Of a stretch of DNA of 51,106 bases, positions 16,688 to 24,366 are shown piece by piece (positions within the stretch are counted from its first letter, which is position 1; each line of letters starts with the position of its first letter). The translations under genes were made by a program, and so were the position numbers. A model generated the notes under the pieces. It was not told the DNA's origin, did no database searches, and was given only the letters and a program-made list of their open reading frames with translations. The DNA is from Ruminococcaceae bacterium UBA6845 (GTDB lineage: Bacteria; Bacillota; Clostridia; Oscillospirales; Acutalibacteraceae), in the NCBI GenBank assembly GCA_002449395.1, contig DKDP01000017.1, positions 1-51,106 on the forward strand. Direction: 5' to 3'.

Positions 16688-18973
16688 TCAGCCGTTCTTG
16701 GCAGCCTTATCCGCCTTGAGCTTTGCTTCCTTTGCCTTTGCACGCTCTCTCGCAAGGCGTTCCTGCTCCTTAGCTTTTGCTCTTGCTTTCTCACGGGCTA
16801 TACGTTCTTTTTCTTTTGCCTTTTCTTTAGCCGCACGCTCCTGCTCCCTGATCTTCTCACGGGCGATGCGCTCTTTCTCTTTGGCTTTCTCCTTGGCAAT
16901 TCGCTGTTTCTCGGCCTCGGCGGCTCTCATCTTTGCGATGCGCTCCTTTTCCTTTGCCTTGGCTTTTTCTCTTGCCGCCTTTTCTTTTTCTTTCGCCTTT
17001 TCCTTAGCTATACGCTGCTTTTCAGCCTCAGCAGCCTTTGCCGCTGCCGCTTTTTCTTTTGCTTTTTCACGGGCTATGCGGTCTTTCTCAGCCTGTGCGG
17101 CTTTTGCTTCGGCTTCCTTTTGCTTAGCTTTTTCTTTAGCTATGCGATCCTTTTCAGCCTGAGCAGCCTTTGCTGCGGCTTCTTTCTGCTTTGCTTTCTC
17201 TTTTGCGAGACGTTCTTTTTCTTTCGCTTTTTCCTTGGCAACACGCTGTTTCTCAGCCTCAGCAGCCCTTGCTTTTGCCGCTTTCTCCTTAGCTTTTTCT
17301 TTGGCTATGCGATCTTTCTCAGCCTGTGCGGCTTTTGCTGCGGCTTCTTTCTGCTTTGCCTTTTCTTTTGCGAGGCGTTCTTTTTCAGCCTGAGCAGCTC
17401 TTGCCTTGGCAATTGCCTCTTTTTCTCTCTTCTTTGCGGCGGTCGCCTTTTCCTTGGCTTTCTGAGCGGCAAGCTCTTTTGCTTTGCGCTCTCTTTCCTT
17501 TGCCTTGGCTTTGGCTGCCTTTTCTTTCTCTATCTGAGCGAGCTTTGCGGCCTTCTCTCTCGCTATGCGCATTTCTTCACGCTGCTTTTCTTTCGCAATA
17601 CGAGCTTCTTCCTGCGCCTTGAGCTTTGCCGCTCTCTCTTTTTCTTTTTTGGCTTTCTCTTTTGCAAGTGCCTTTTCCTTGGCAATTCTTGCTCTCTCTC
17701 TTTCCTTTTCCCTCTTGAGTCTCTGCTTCTCTTTTTCTTTCTCTTTTCTTGCACGCTCTTTTTCACGGGCAATACGGCGGCGCTCCATCTCTTTTTCGTG
17801 AGCGATTTTCGCCTTGATTTTATCTTCAATGGCTTTCTTGCGTGCATTCTCGGAATCAAGAGCACGCTGAATTGCCTCCTGAATCTTCTTCTCGCCCTCA
17901 ATCTTCTTGCGGCTTACACGCTTAACCTCATCGACAAAAACTCTCTGGATTTCGACTTCTTCCATATCGTAATCCATAACGAGCTCTTCAGCCAATCTCT
18001 TGAGAAGTTTCGGCTTAATCTTACGCTTCTTCTGCTTGCCGACTGCATCCTCGGAGAGGGTGTTTGCCTTGAGCATCATATAATTCATTGCGGTCATACG
18101 GTTGAGTTCATTCATATACTCTTCGCTGACCATATCGTTCGATTCTTTGACTGTAATTTCATAGCCAAGCTCATTATATGACTGAATAAACTGCCACAAT
18201 TTAAGGCAAGCTCTGAAATTCGGATTCTTCTGAATCGCATTTGTTCTCATTATCGGAGGTCTTACGGGTACGCAGTTTCTCAGCTCTTTCATAAACGAAG
18301 AGTTTGCATACTCGTTTATGATTCTCTTGACTCTTTCGATACGCTGGAACGCTGTTGCGTTTTCACCCTCGGGACCTGCCTCGCCATCGACGTCGCTTCC
18401 TGCCGACTGAGCGGAAACCTCGAGCTTATACTGTACCTTTTCACGTCCACGGTTGAAATTGCTCTCCATTTTGAGTGACGCCATATTGTCGTCATCGGAG
18501 ATATTGAAAAGGACGTTATATCTTACGTCAATGAATCTTACGAGGTTCTGCATAAGGGTGAAAACAAATCTGTTTTCATAAACCTCGTAGCTTTCCTCAC
18601 GGAAAACGTTGAGGATCTGGTTCGGGGTAACATCGTCGCCCTCAACCTTGGCAATCATATTTGTATGCTGAGCAAGATGGCGGATTGATTCGTTTGTGAT
18701 CTTTCTCGCACGCTCAATCGGAACGATCTCCTCTTCCTGAACGATAAACTTTCTCGGAACACGAATAATATTGTCAAGGGGAATGATGCACGCTTCGATC
18801 TCCTCAACCCACTTAAGGTCGATCTTTTTATCAAAATATCTGTTGAACAAGGAATAACTGTTCGTACCGCTGTTGATAGCAGTATTCATCTCGTCATAAA
18901 ACTCGTTATCCGCTGTTGCCGACGCAAGATAATCCTTGTATTCAAGATATAATTCAAGATACGATTTGTTCAT
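16688..18973 (-). CDS. DUF2357-like (McrC-N-like) protein with very long charged helix
   Basis: Of 761 residues, the first roughly 330 resemble the DUF2357 partner proteins of McrB-type ATPases: a YEVYENRFVFTLMQNLVRF segment at about 132-150, and PPIMRTNAIQKNPNFRACL in the middle. From about residue 370 to the end the chain is almost only Lys, Glu, Ala and Arg (repeating ERIAKEKAKEKERAA and KAAQAEKDRIAKEK types), which should form a single stable alpha helix of some 380 residues. The PD-(D/E)xK nuclease that often follows DUF2357 is not seen. The gene lies 44 bases after the McrB-like AAA+ ATPase. A mechanical spacer or tether working with that ATPase is inferred. The DUF2357 match is by pattern and moderately certain. 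Confidence 0.75.
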   Translation of the reverse strand: MNKSYLELYLEYKDYLASATADNEFYDEMNTAINSGTNSYSLFNRYFDKKIDLKWVEEIEACIIPLDNIIRVPRKFIVQEEEIVPIERARKITNESIRHLAQHTNMIAKVEGDDVTPNQILNVFREESYEVYENRFVFTLMQNLVRFIDVRYNVLFNISDDDNMASLKMESNFNRGREKVQYKLEVSAQSAGSDVDGEAGPEGENATAFQRIERVKRIINEYANSSFMKELRNCVPVRPPIMRTNAIQKNPNFRACLKLWQFIQSYNELGYEITVKESNDMVSEEYMNELNRMTAMNYMMLKANTLSEDAVGKQKKRKIKPKLLKRLAEELVMDYDMEEVEIQRVFVDEVKRVSRKKIEGEKKIQEAIQRALDSENARKKAIEDKIKAKIAHEKEMERRRIAREKERARKEKEKEKQRLKREKERERARIAKEKALAKEKAKKEKERAAKLKAQEEARIAKEKQREEMRIAREKAAKLAQIEKEKAAKAKAKERERKAKELAAQKAKEKATAAKKREKEAIAKARAAQAEKERLAKEKAKQKEAAAKAAQAEKDRIAKEKAKEKAAKARAAEAEKQRVAKEKAKEKERLAKEKAKQKEAAAKAAQAEKDRIAKEKAKQKEAEAKAAQAEKDRIAREKAKEKAAAAKAAEAEKQRIAKEKAKEKEKAAREKAKAKEKERIAKMRAAEAEKQRIAKEKAKEKERIAREKIREQERAAKEKAKEKERIAREKARAKAKEQERLARERAKAKEAKLKADKAAKNG

Positions 18974-19017
18974 TCAGTATGTCCCCTTTGACAAAAGTTG
19001 TGATAACGGTTTCGGGA

Positions 19018-20565
19018 TTACATAAGTCTCTTGAGGAGCTGGAGATATTCCTTACACTCGTTCATATTTGCTTTACCGAAGTGCTTATTAAGATATGTAA
19101 CAAGTCCGTCGATTTCATCACGGATAAATGAAAGGTTCAAGCTCTCAAACTTACGGAAAACTTTCTTTGCAAGAACGAAGTCGATTCCGTCGATTTCCGT
19201 TCCGCCGCATCCGACGTAAGCAGGAACGAACTCTTTAAGCTGCTTAACAATACGGTTACCGAAAGCAAGACGGAAATGTTCGATAACATAGTCGTCAAGC
19301 TCCTCAATCTTCTTGAGGTTTTCGTCTGAAACTTTATATTTGGTCTGGCACTCAAGGAACATACCCTCAAGGTGCTTATAGCTGAGGTTGAGCTCCTCTG
19401 TGTACGGTGCCTCAAAGAATTTACCCTTACTGTTGAGGTCGATCGGAATAGCACGGTCATAAACCTTATCCGAAACGGCGAATGTCGAGTCATCGTTATT
19501 GATTGTACCGATATACCACATATTCTCCGGGAGCTTAAGCTTACCGTCGATAACGTGTTTCGGGTCTGTCGGCCATACGCTCGGAACAAGCGATACAACC
19601 CACTCGTCACGTGACGGCATTTCGAGGATTGAAAGAAGCTCTGCGAAGTAATACTCAACACGAGCGATGTTCATCTCATCAAGAACGGTGATGAAAATTT
19701 CCTCTTTAAATGTTGCCTCGTACATTTTCTTGAGAACTTCAGTCTCGTTGAAACGCTTTGTAAATTCATTGAAGTAACCGAAAATCTCGGTACGGTCACG
19801 CCATGACGGCTGAACCGATGCGATTGTGACCGGGTTTTTGAGGAATTTACCCCAAGCATAAGCAAGTGAAGTTTTACCTGTACCGGAAATACCCTGAAGT
19901 ATAATAAGTCTTGTTGATGCAAACGCCGAAAGGAAGAGACGGATGATCTTTATTTCATAGAAAAGACCGAGACGTGAGCAAGCAAAGTTACGGAATCTTT
20001 CGCAGATCTCCGGGAGGGTGATCTCATTATCAAAATCGGGAGCAACATAGTTTTCAATCTCAAGGTCAACCTGAGTACATTTATAGAATCGGCTGTAATC
20101 GTCGGCAGTCTTATCGACCTCGCCGTCCTTTTTCTCCTCTGTGCCCTCTTCTTCTCCCTCTTCATACGGACTTTCGCCGGGATTGAGGCCAAGCTGTGAA
20201 ACCTTCATTGCGAGGATTCTTTCTTTTTCATTGTTGAGCTTAATAACCTCACGGTTAAGGTTGCCGACCTCCATAAGGAGCTCTTCCTGATCAACAAGAG
20301 TCTTTCTGACTCTTACATACTTTTTAATAAGAACAACGACCAAAATAACTATCGCAGCAAGTACCGCAACAGTTGCGATGACCGCAACGATGGCAAGAAG
20401 CCAGTCAACAATTGTAAACTTGCCCGACCAAGCCTTAAAGATTTTTATGTACTGCGGAATGTTAAAAATATTGGCAATTCCCAAGCCGATACCTTTAAAA
20501 ATACCCCAGACACCTTTTACGAAAAACTGATTTAAAAATTCTGCAAGGAACTTTGTGATTGTCAT
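19018..20565 (-). CDS. Membrane-anchored McrB-like AAA+ ATPase
   Basis: In this 515-residue protein, residues 54-81 form a strong membrane helix and 88-125 a coiled coil (EVGNLNREVIKLNNEKERIL). An acidic linker (about 130-150) leads to an AAA+ domain with Walker A GISGTGKTS (225-233), Walker B ITVLDEMN (292-299), a sensor-like GTINNDDS (353-360) and an arginine in DRAIPID (370-376). The 'DEMNIARVEYYFAELLSILE' stretch is typical of McrB/MoxR-like ATPases paired with DUF2357 proteins. The ATG at 20565 has AGAGGG eight bases upstream; a GTG three codons earlier is less likely. Its partner gene follows. The lack of a nuclease and the membrane anchor suggest remodelling or assembly work for the surface system. 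Confidence 0.87.
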   Translation of the reverse strand: MTITKFLAEFLNQFFVKGVWGIFKGIGLGIANIFNIPQYIKIFKAWSGKFTIVDWLLAIVAVIATVAVLAAIVILVVVLIKKYVRVRKTLVDQEELLMEVGNLNREVIKLNNEKERILAMKVSQLGLNPGESPYEEGEEEGTEEKKDGEVDKTADDYSRFYKCTQVDLEIENYVAPDFDNEITLPEICERFRNFACSRLGLFYEIKIIRLFLSAFASTRLIILQGISGTGKTSLAYAWGKFLKNPVTIASVQPSWRDRTEIFGYFNEFTKRFNETEVLKKMYEATFKEEIFITVLDEMNIARVEYYFAELLSILEMPSRDEWVVSLVPSVWPTDPKHVIDGKLKLPENMWYIGTINNDDSTFAVSDKVYDRAIPIDLNSKGKFFEAPYTEELNLSYKHLEGMFLECQTKYKVSDENLKKIEELDDYVIEHFRLAFGNRIVKQLKEFVPAYVGCGGTEIDGIDFVLAKKVFRKFESLNLSFIRDEIDGLVTYLNKHFGKANMNECKEYLQLLKRLM

Positions 20566-20613
20566 TTCGGTCACCCTCTGTTTTTATTGTTTTATATTTT
20601 TATGAGTTGAATG

Positions 20614-21360
20614 TTATTTATCTTCTTTGTTTTCCTTATCGGATTCTTCCTGTTCTTTCTTTTGCTGAGCAAGGTATTCCTCGATAACACGCTGTTTGGA
20701 TTCCTCATCAATGTTGCCTGCAAGACTCTCGGCCTTTGCGGTCATAAACATTGAAATCAGCTTATAAATCTGCCAGATAAAGAAAAGTGCAAGCGGAATT
20801 ATAATACAGATCATAAATCCGGTTCTGCTCTGCAGGAAGTTGAGTGCGGATCCGAAGTTTGCAATCTTCATTCCGGTCAGCTTCTTGCCGTTTTCATCAA
20901 TTCCCGAATTAACCTGTTTTGCAATAACCTCGTCGGGAAGAACATTGACAGCATCTTCCATACCTACTGCATCACCCATTGTCACGAACGCATAGACCGA
21001 ATTGTCTGCCGCGCGTTCAATATCTATAATTCTATGGGTGTTGTAGCCACGGATTTTTTTACCGGGCTTGTCGCTCTCAATAACGGTCGAATAAGTAATT
21101 ACATCGCCGACCTTGAGCGTTTCGGGATCTTTAACCTCCTTGGAGATTATCAGATCGCCCGAGCCGAATCCGGACGGTTCGCCGGAATCCATTGAGTCAG
21201 ACTGGACAGCGAAAGGTGTATATCCTAAGACATTGCCTATTCCCATGTCCGAGTTTTTCGAGGTAAACGTCATAACCGTGATAATAATTGCTATTATAAT
21301 AATTATAATAAGCAGTATATCTGAGATGACGCCCCAAATACTTTTCCCTTTTTCGTTCAT
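20614..21360 (-). CDS. SipW-like signal peptidase I with long cytoplasmic tail
   Basis: This 248-residue protein has a membrane helix of almost pure Ile/Leu at about 13-30, AVQSDSMDSG with catalytic Ser56, YNTHRIIDI with His109 and TMGDAVGMED with Asp130. A second membrane helix lies at about 181-200. It then has an unusual tail of about 45 residues rich in Glu, Lys and Gln (AQQKKEQEESDKENKEDK). It differs clearly from the three peptidases at 6515-8768 and lies just after the likely main fibre-type gene, suggesting a dedicated pairing. An AGGAG lies 13 bases before the ATG, longer than ideal. Confidence 0.88.
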   Translation of the reverse strand: MNEKGKSIWGVISDILLIIIIIIAIIITVMTFTSKNSDMGIGNVLGYTPFAVQSDSMDSGEPSGFGSGDLIISKEVKDPETLKVGDVITYSTVIESDKPGKKIRGYNTHRIIDIERAADNSVYAFVTMGDAVGMEDAVNVLPDEVIAKQVNSGIDENGKKLTGMKIANFGSALNFLQSRTGFMICIIIPLALFFIWQIYKLISMFMTAKAESLAGNIDEESKQRVIEEYLAQQKKEQEESDKENKEDK

Positions 21361-21410
21361 TATGTAACATTCACTCCTGTAATTTTTTACCTAAAAAGGT
21401 CATTTGCCGG

Positions 21411-21442
21411 CACACACTGTGTGCAGACAAATCGCCCTTTTA
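21411..21442 (-). other. Strong mRNA hairpin upstream of the SipW-like peptidase gene
   Basis: In the 204-base gap between the fibre-type gene and the peptidase gene, two arms centred on TGCACACAGTGTGTGC can form about 13 pairs of 14. No T-run follows, so it is not a terminator. It may block exonucleases or help set different protein levels from one transcript. Confidence 0.55.
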
Positions 21443-21485
21443 GCCAACAACAGCCTACAAAAGGTGAGATATTTTTCAGGGTCAC

Positions 21486-21511
21486 GGGTGACGCCGTTTC
21501 CGACGTCACCC
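21486..21511 (-). other. Strong mRNA hairpin after the fibre-type gene
   Basis: On the minus strand GGGTGACGTC pairs with GGCGTCACCC over 10 positions around the loop GGAAAC. It lies about 50 bases past the stop of the fibre-type gene and lacks a T-run. A stabiliser of the upstream mRNA, giving excess of the structural subunit over the peptidase, is the likeliest role. Confidence 0.6.
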
Positions 21512-21564
21512 TCCCAAAGTGACGGGTTAATTCGGGATCAAAGATCCGTCAATCTTGAAATAAA

Positions 21565-22488
21565 TCAGTCTATTTCAAGAACAAGGTTGAAGTTAATGGT
21601 CGAACCTGCAACATCGTTTGCACAGTCAACATCATTACCTTCCATCCACATATAAACTCTCATACGTGTGATGCCGGCCGCAACATTGATCTTTGCTGCA
21701 GATGCATTTGTCGCAAGGGTCGCAAACAAGTTATACGTATTTGAACCTGATATTATATTAGGATAGTCAGTTCTACATTTGATTCCAAGACCAGCAGATC
21801 TTACGGGATCCGTTGTCATTATTCCACTTGCTCCCAATGCCTGAGCTGCAACAGTATGGTTGCTTGCATCAACTTCATAAACAACCTTCCGGGTATTGGT
21901 GTTCGGCGGCAGTACACTTTTAATTGCAGAAGCCTCTGCATTCTCCTGTACTGTGCCACAGTTAACAAGTGCAATTCTCATTGCAGTCGGAAGCTCTGCG
22001 TTTCCGGCACAACTTACATTCGAAGAACCAAACTTAACCGTTGTCGCACTTTTAACCTTGATAAAAAGATCAAATGCAACGAACCCGCCACGAGTCTCAT
22101 CAACAGAATAAATATCCATTGTTCCCTGATCATTTATAGATCCATCAAACCAATTTGGAAGAGCATCCTTAGTCTCAAACATTGATGATGACGGCTTAAC
22201 TGTTGTAGGCACATTGTTCATGTTTCCGGTATAAGCGTTAAAACGCTTGCCGCCGGCTGTCTCGTCTGTGCCCTTAATGTTATCAACAGTCAGCTTCGTT
22301 GTGAAGGCCGATGTGTTTGCAGAAATCTGGATACCTTCAGGTGATGTGACGTTCAATTCCATGGACTCGACTTCAACTCTTTTTGCCATTGAGAACCATG
22401 CATATGTAGCTGATGTCAAAACGATAGCAGATACGATAAGCATTGCAATGGCAGAAATGAAAGCGCGCTTTTTGAATGTCTTTTTCAT
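21565..22488 (-). CDS. TasA/camelysin-like exported protein, candidate main fibre subunit
   Basis: This 307-residue protein has the start MKKTFKKRAFISAIAMLIVS and AWF at 30-32 (SATYAWFSMAK), a textbook SipW-type signal peptide. The mature part is strand-rich. Its last 40 residues (VYMWMEGNDVDCANDVAGST) match the end of the upstream stalk protein (VMWLEGWDPDCVNDILGGS), so the two share a C-terminal domain. GGAGG lies eight bases before the ATG at 22488. It is the only gene of the block with long, hairpin-rich gaps on both sides, which is typical for a highly expressed structural subunit. That status is inference. Confidence 0.85.
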   Translation of the reverse strand: MKKTFKKRAFISAIAMLIVSAIVLTSATYAWFSMAKRVEVESMELNVTSPEGIQISANTSAFTTKLTVDNIKGTDETAGGKRFNAYTGNMNNVPTTVKPSSSMFETKDALPNWFDGSINDQGTMDIYSVDETRGGFVAFDLFIKVKSATTVKFGSSNVSCAGNAELPTAMRIALVNCGTVQENAEASAIKSVLPPNTNTRKVVYEVDASNHTVAAQALGASGIMTTDPVRSAGLGIKCRTDYPNIISGSNTYNLFATLATNASAAKINVAAGITRMRVYMWMEGNDVDCANDVAGSTINFNLVLEID

Positions 22489-22523
22489 TATCTTTACCTC
22501 CATAAAGATTTCATGCCTTGGCG

Positions 22524-22580
22524 ACCGTTAACGCGCCGCCAAACGCATAATTTATATCCGAATTGTCGTAGAATTCCGGA
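22524..22580 (-). other. Hairpin-rich gap upstream of the fibre-type gene
   Basis: The 150-base gap between the stalk gene and the fibre-type gene holds two small inverted repeats on the minus strand: TCCGGAATT with AATTCGGA (22557-22580), and GGCGGC with GTCGCC (22524-22544). Neither is followed by a T-run. They may mark an RNA processing site or a weak internal promoter region (an AT-rich TATAAATT lies between them). Confidence 0.4.
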
Positions 22581-22638
22581 TAAGCATAAAGTTTCTTTGA
22601 ATTTGATTTGAATGGGACAAACTTCCCGTCACGTAAGT

Positions 22639-24354
22639 TTATACGAAATCATAATCAAATTTCATCGAGAGCTTAATGCTTCCACCGAGAATGTCATTGA
22701 CACAATCAGGATCCCAACCTTCAAGCCACATTACTATCGTATATTTATGATAGCTGCCAGCCTTTGTAAGGACATTCTTATCCTGCATAACCGTTGAATC
22801 GTTTATGAACAGCTTATCGTCCTTATCATACTTATCATTGATATCAAAGACATCGCTTGTACCCCTCTTCGGCTTTGCATAAATCGCCGGGGTGCCGCCG
22901 TCTCTGATAACCATAACTCTCACTGCCTCGTCCGCATCAAGTTTTACGGACTCAATCTGAAGATTCGCCGTATAGTTGACGTCAACGTCCCCTACGTTCT
23001 TAACATAGAAAGTATAGGCAAAGAATTCTTTTCCGTTGGAGCGGTTGTGCGAACCGTCCACGCTGTCAAGCTCTGTTGCTGACGGAAGCCACGTATATGT
23101 ACAGTCGCCCATATCATTCACGCTCGCTCCGCGGAGAACAGCCTTCATATCGGTAAATTCCTTCGATTCCGAAAGGAGAAGACCTCTCGTCTGCTCTGAC
23201 GTGTTTATCATTGCGGTAAAATCACCGGTGTCCGTAACACTTGTCTTGTTCTCGACAATTTCACGAATACTCGTAACCTCGCTGACGCTGGTTACCGGAA
23301 CAATCGTAGTTACCTCGATTTCTTTGATAATTTCCTTGATAACTTCGACTTCCTTGATGACTTCCTTAATAACCTCTTTTATCTCCTCGACCTCACGGAT
23401 ACTCGTAACTTCGCTGACGCTGGTTACAACGCTCGGAACCTCACGGATGCTTGTGACTTCGCTGATGCTGGTTACCGGAACGATACTTGTCACATCAATG
23501 AATCTTGTGACATCATTGTATCTTGTCACATAGCTCGGAACCTCACTGATTCTTGTGACATCGCTTACTCTCGTTACATCGCTGATTCTTGTAACGTCAC
23601 TGATTCTCGTTACATCGCTTACTCTTGTAACGTCACTGACTCTTGTTACGTCACTGATCCTTGTAACGTCGCTGATTCTCGTCACATCACTGACTCTCGT
23701 TACGTCGCTTATCCTTGTAACATCACTGTATCTTGTAACGTCCACGGGTCTGACGCTTGTAACTTCTCTCTCAACAGTGTTGATAACCGTTTCGATTCTC
23801 TCAACACGCTGTTCGATAACTCTCGTTACTTCCTGAATCCTTTGGAGAGTTGTAACTTTTACGCTCGTTACCTCACGGATGCTCGTAATCTCCCTTGCCG
23901 TCGAGGTCTGATCTCCAATATCAATATCAATATCGGCATCAAGAATCTTATTGATGTCATCTCTGATTCCTCTGAGCTTTTCTTTAATAAAGCTGATCTG
24001 TCCGGGAGTGAGATCAAGAGTGTTGATTGCGGTGCTGACAGCCTGAGTCTCCCTGTCCATTTTATCGACAACTTTTTTAAGATCCTCAAAGCTCTTTATG
24101 TCGTCGACATCGTCGAGCATCGCATTCTTTATCTGCTCGTCGTATTCTCTTCTTTCGTTTATGTATGAAGAGCAACCGAACATTACGGAAAGAAAAATCA
24201 GAAGAAGTACAAGAATAATAAGAAGAATCCTGATAATTGCCTCTCTCTTTTTTACTTTCTTGCTCTCTCTTCTGACGCCGTATCGGCTCATACGGTCCTG
24301 CTCAGGGGCAGTGCCGTCGCCGTGAAGCTGTTTTTTTCTGTCTTTCTTAGCCAA
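22639..24354 (-). CDS. Membrane-anchored stalk protein with hexapeptide repeats and fibre-type head
   Basis: Of 571 residues, 1-38 are basic and cytoplasmic and 39-58 form a membrane helix. A helical segment follows to about 150, then a repeat region to about 365. Its core (204-270) is eleven consecutive D-V-T-R-[IVY]-S units, followed by looser EVTSIR and EVIKEV units. The hexad spacing fits a beta-solenoid. The last 200 residues end in VMWLEGWDPDCVNDI, matching the C-terminus of the next gene. It lacks an AWF signal peptide, so it should stay anchored. The start is probably TTG at 24354, with AAGGAG eight bases upstream; a GTG at 24363 overlaps that site. A basal or tip component holding the fibre at the membrane is inferred. 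Confidence 0.82.
   Translation of the reverse strand: MAKKDRKKQLHGDGTAPEQDRMSRYGVRRESKKVKKREAIIRILLIILVLLLIFLSVMFGCSSYINERREYDEQIKNAMLDDVDDIKSFEDLKKVVDKMDRETQAVSTAINTLDLTPGQISFIKEKLRGIRDDINKILDADIDIDIGDQTSTAREITSIREVTSVKVTTLQRIQEVTRVIEQRVERIETVINTVEREVTSVRPVDVTRYSDVTRISDVTRVSDVTRISDVTRISDVTRVSDVTRVSDVTRISDVTRISDVTRVSDVTRISEVPSYVTRYNDVTRFIDVTSIVPVTSISEVTSIREVPSVVTSVSEVTSIREVEEIKEVIKEVIKEVEVIKEIIKEIEVTTIVPVTSVSEVTSIREIVENKTSVTDTGDFTAMINTSEQTRGLLLSESKEFTDMKAVLRGASVNDMGDCTYTWLPSATELDSVDGSHNRSNGKEFFAYTFYVKNVGDVDVNYTANLQIESVKLDADEAVRVMVIRDGGTPAIYAKPKRGTSDVFDINDKYDKDDKLFINDSTVMQDKNVLTKAGSYHKYTIVMWLEGWDPDCVNDILGGSIKLSMKFDYDFV
23555..23755 (-). repeat. 18-bp tandem repeat encoding DVTRIS hexads
   Basis: About eleven consecutive 18-base units, each encoding D-V-T-R-[I/V/Y]-S, lie in frame inside the stalk gene; further diverged copies continue to about 23250. 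Unit bases vary mainly at third positions, so the protein repeat is under selection, but copy number could still change by slippage and alter stalk length. Confidence 0.85.
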
Positions 24355-24366
24355 GCCGATCACTCC

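Noticed and set aside
17120..18181. A 353-residue plus-strand frame rich in Phe, Leu and Ser
   Set aside because: It is the antisense of the Lys/Glu-rich helix of the DUF2357-like gene; reversed AAG/GAG codons read as Leu/Phe/Ser. The minus-strand gene has a better context.
16688..20565. A classical McrBC restriction system
   Set aside because: No DNA-recognition domain and no PD-(D/E)xK nuclease are visible, the ATPase is membrane-anchored, and the neighbours are surface-protein genes.
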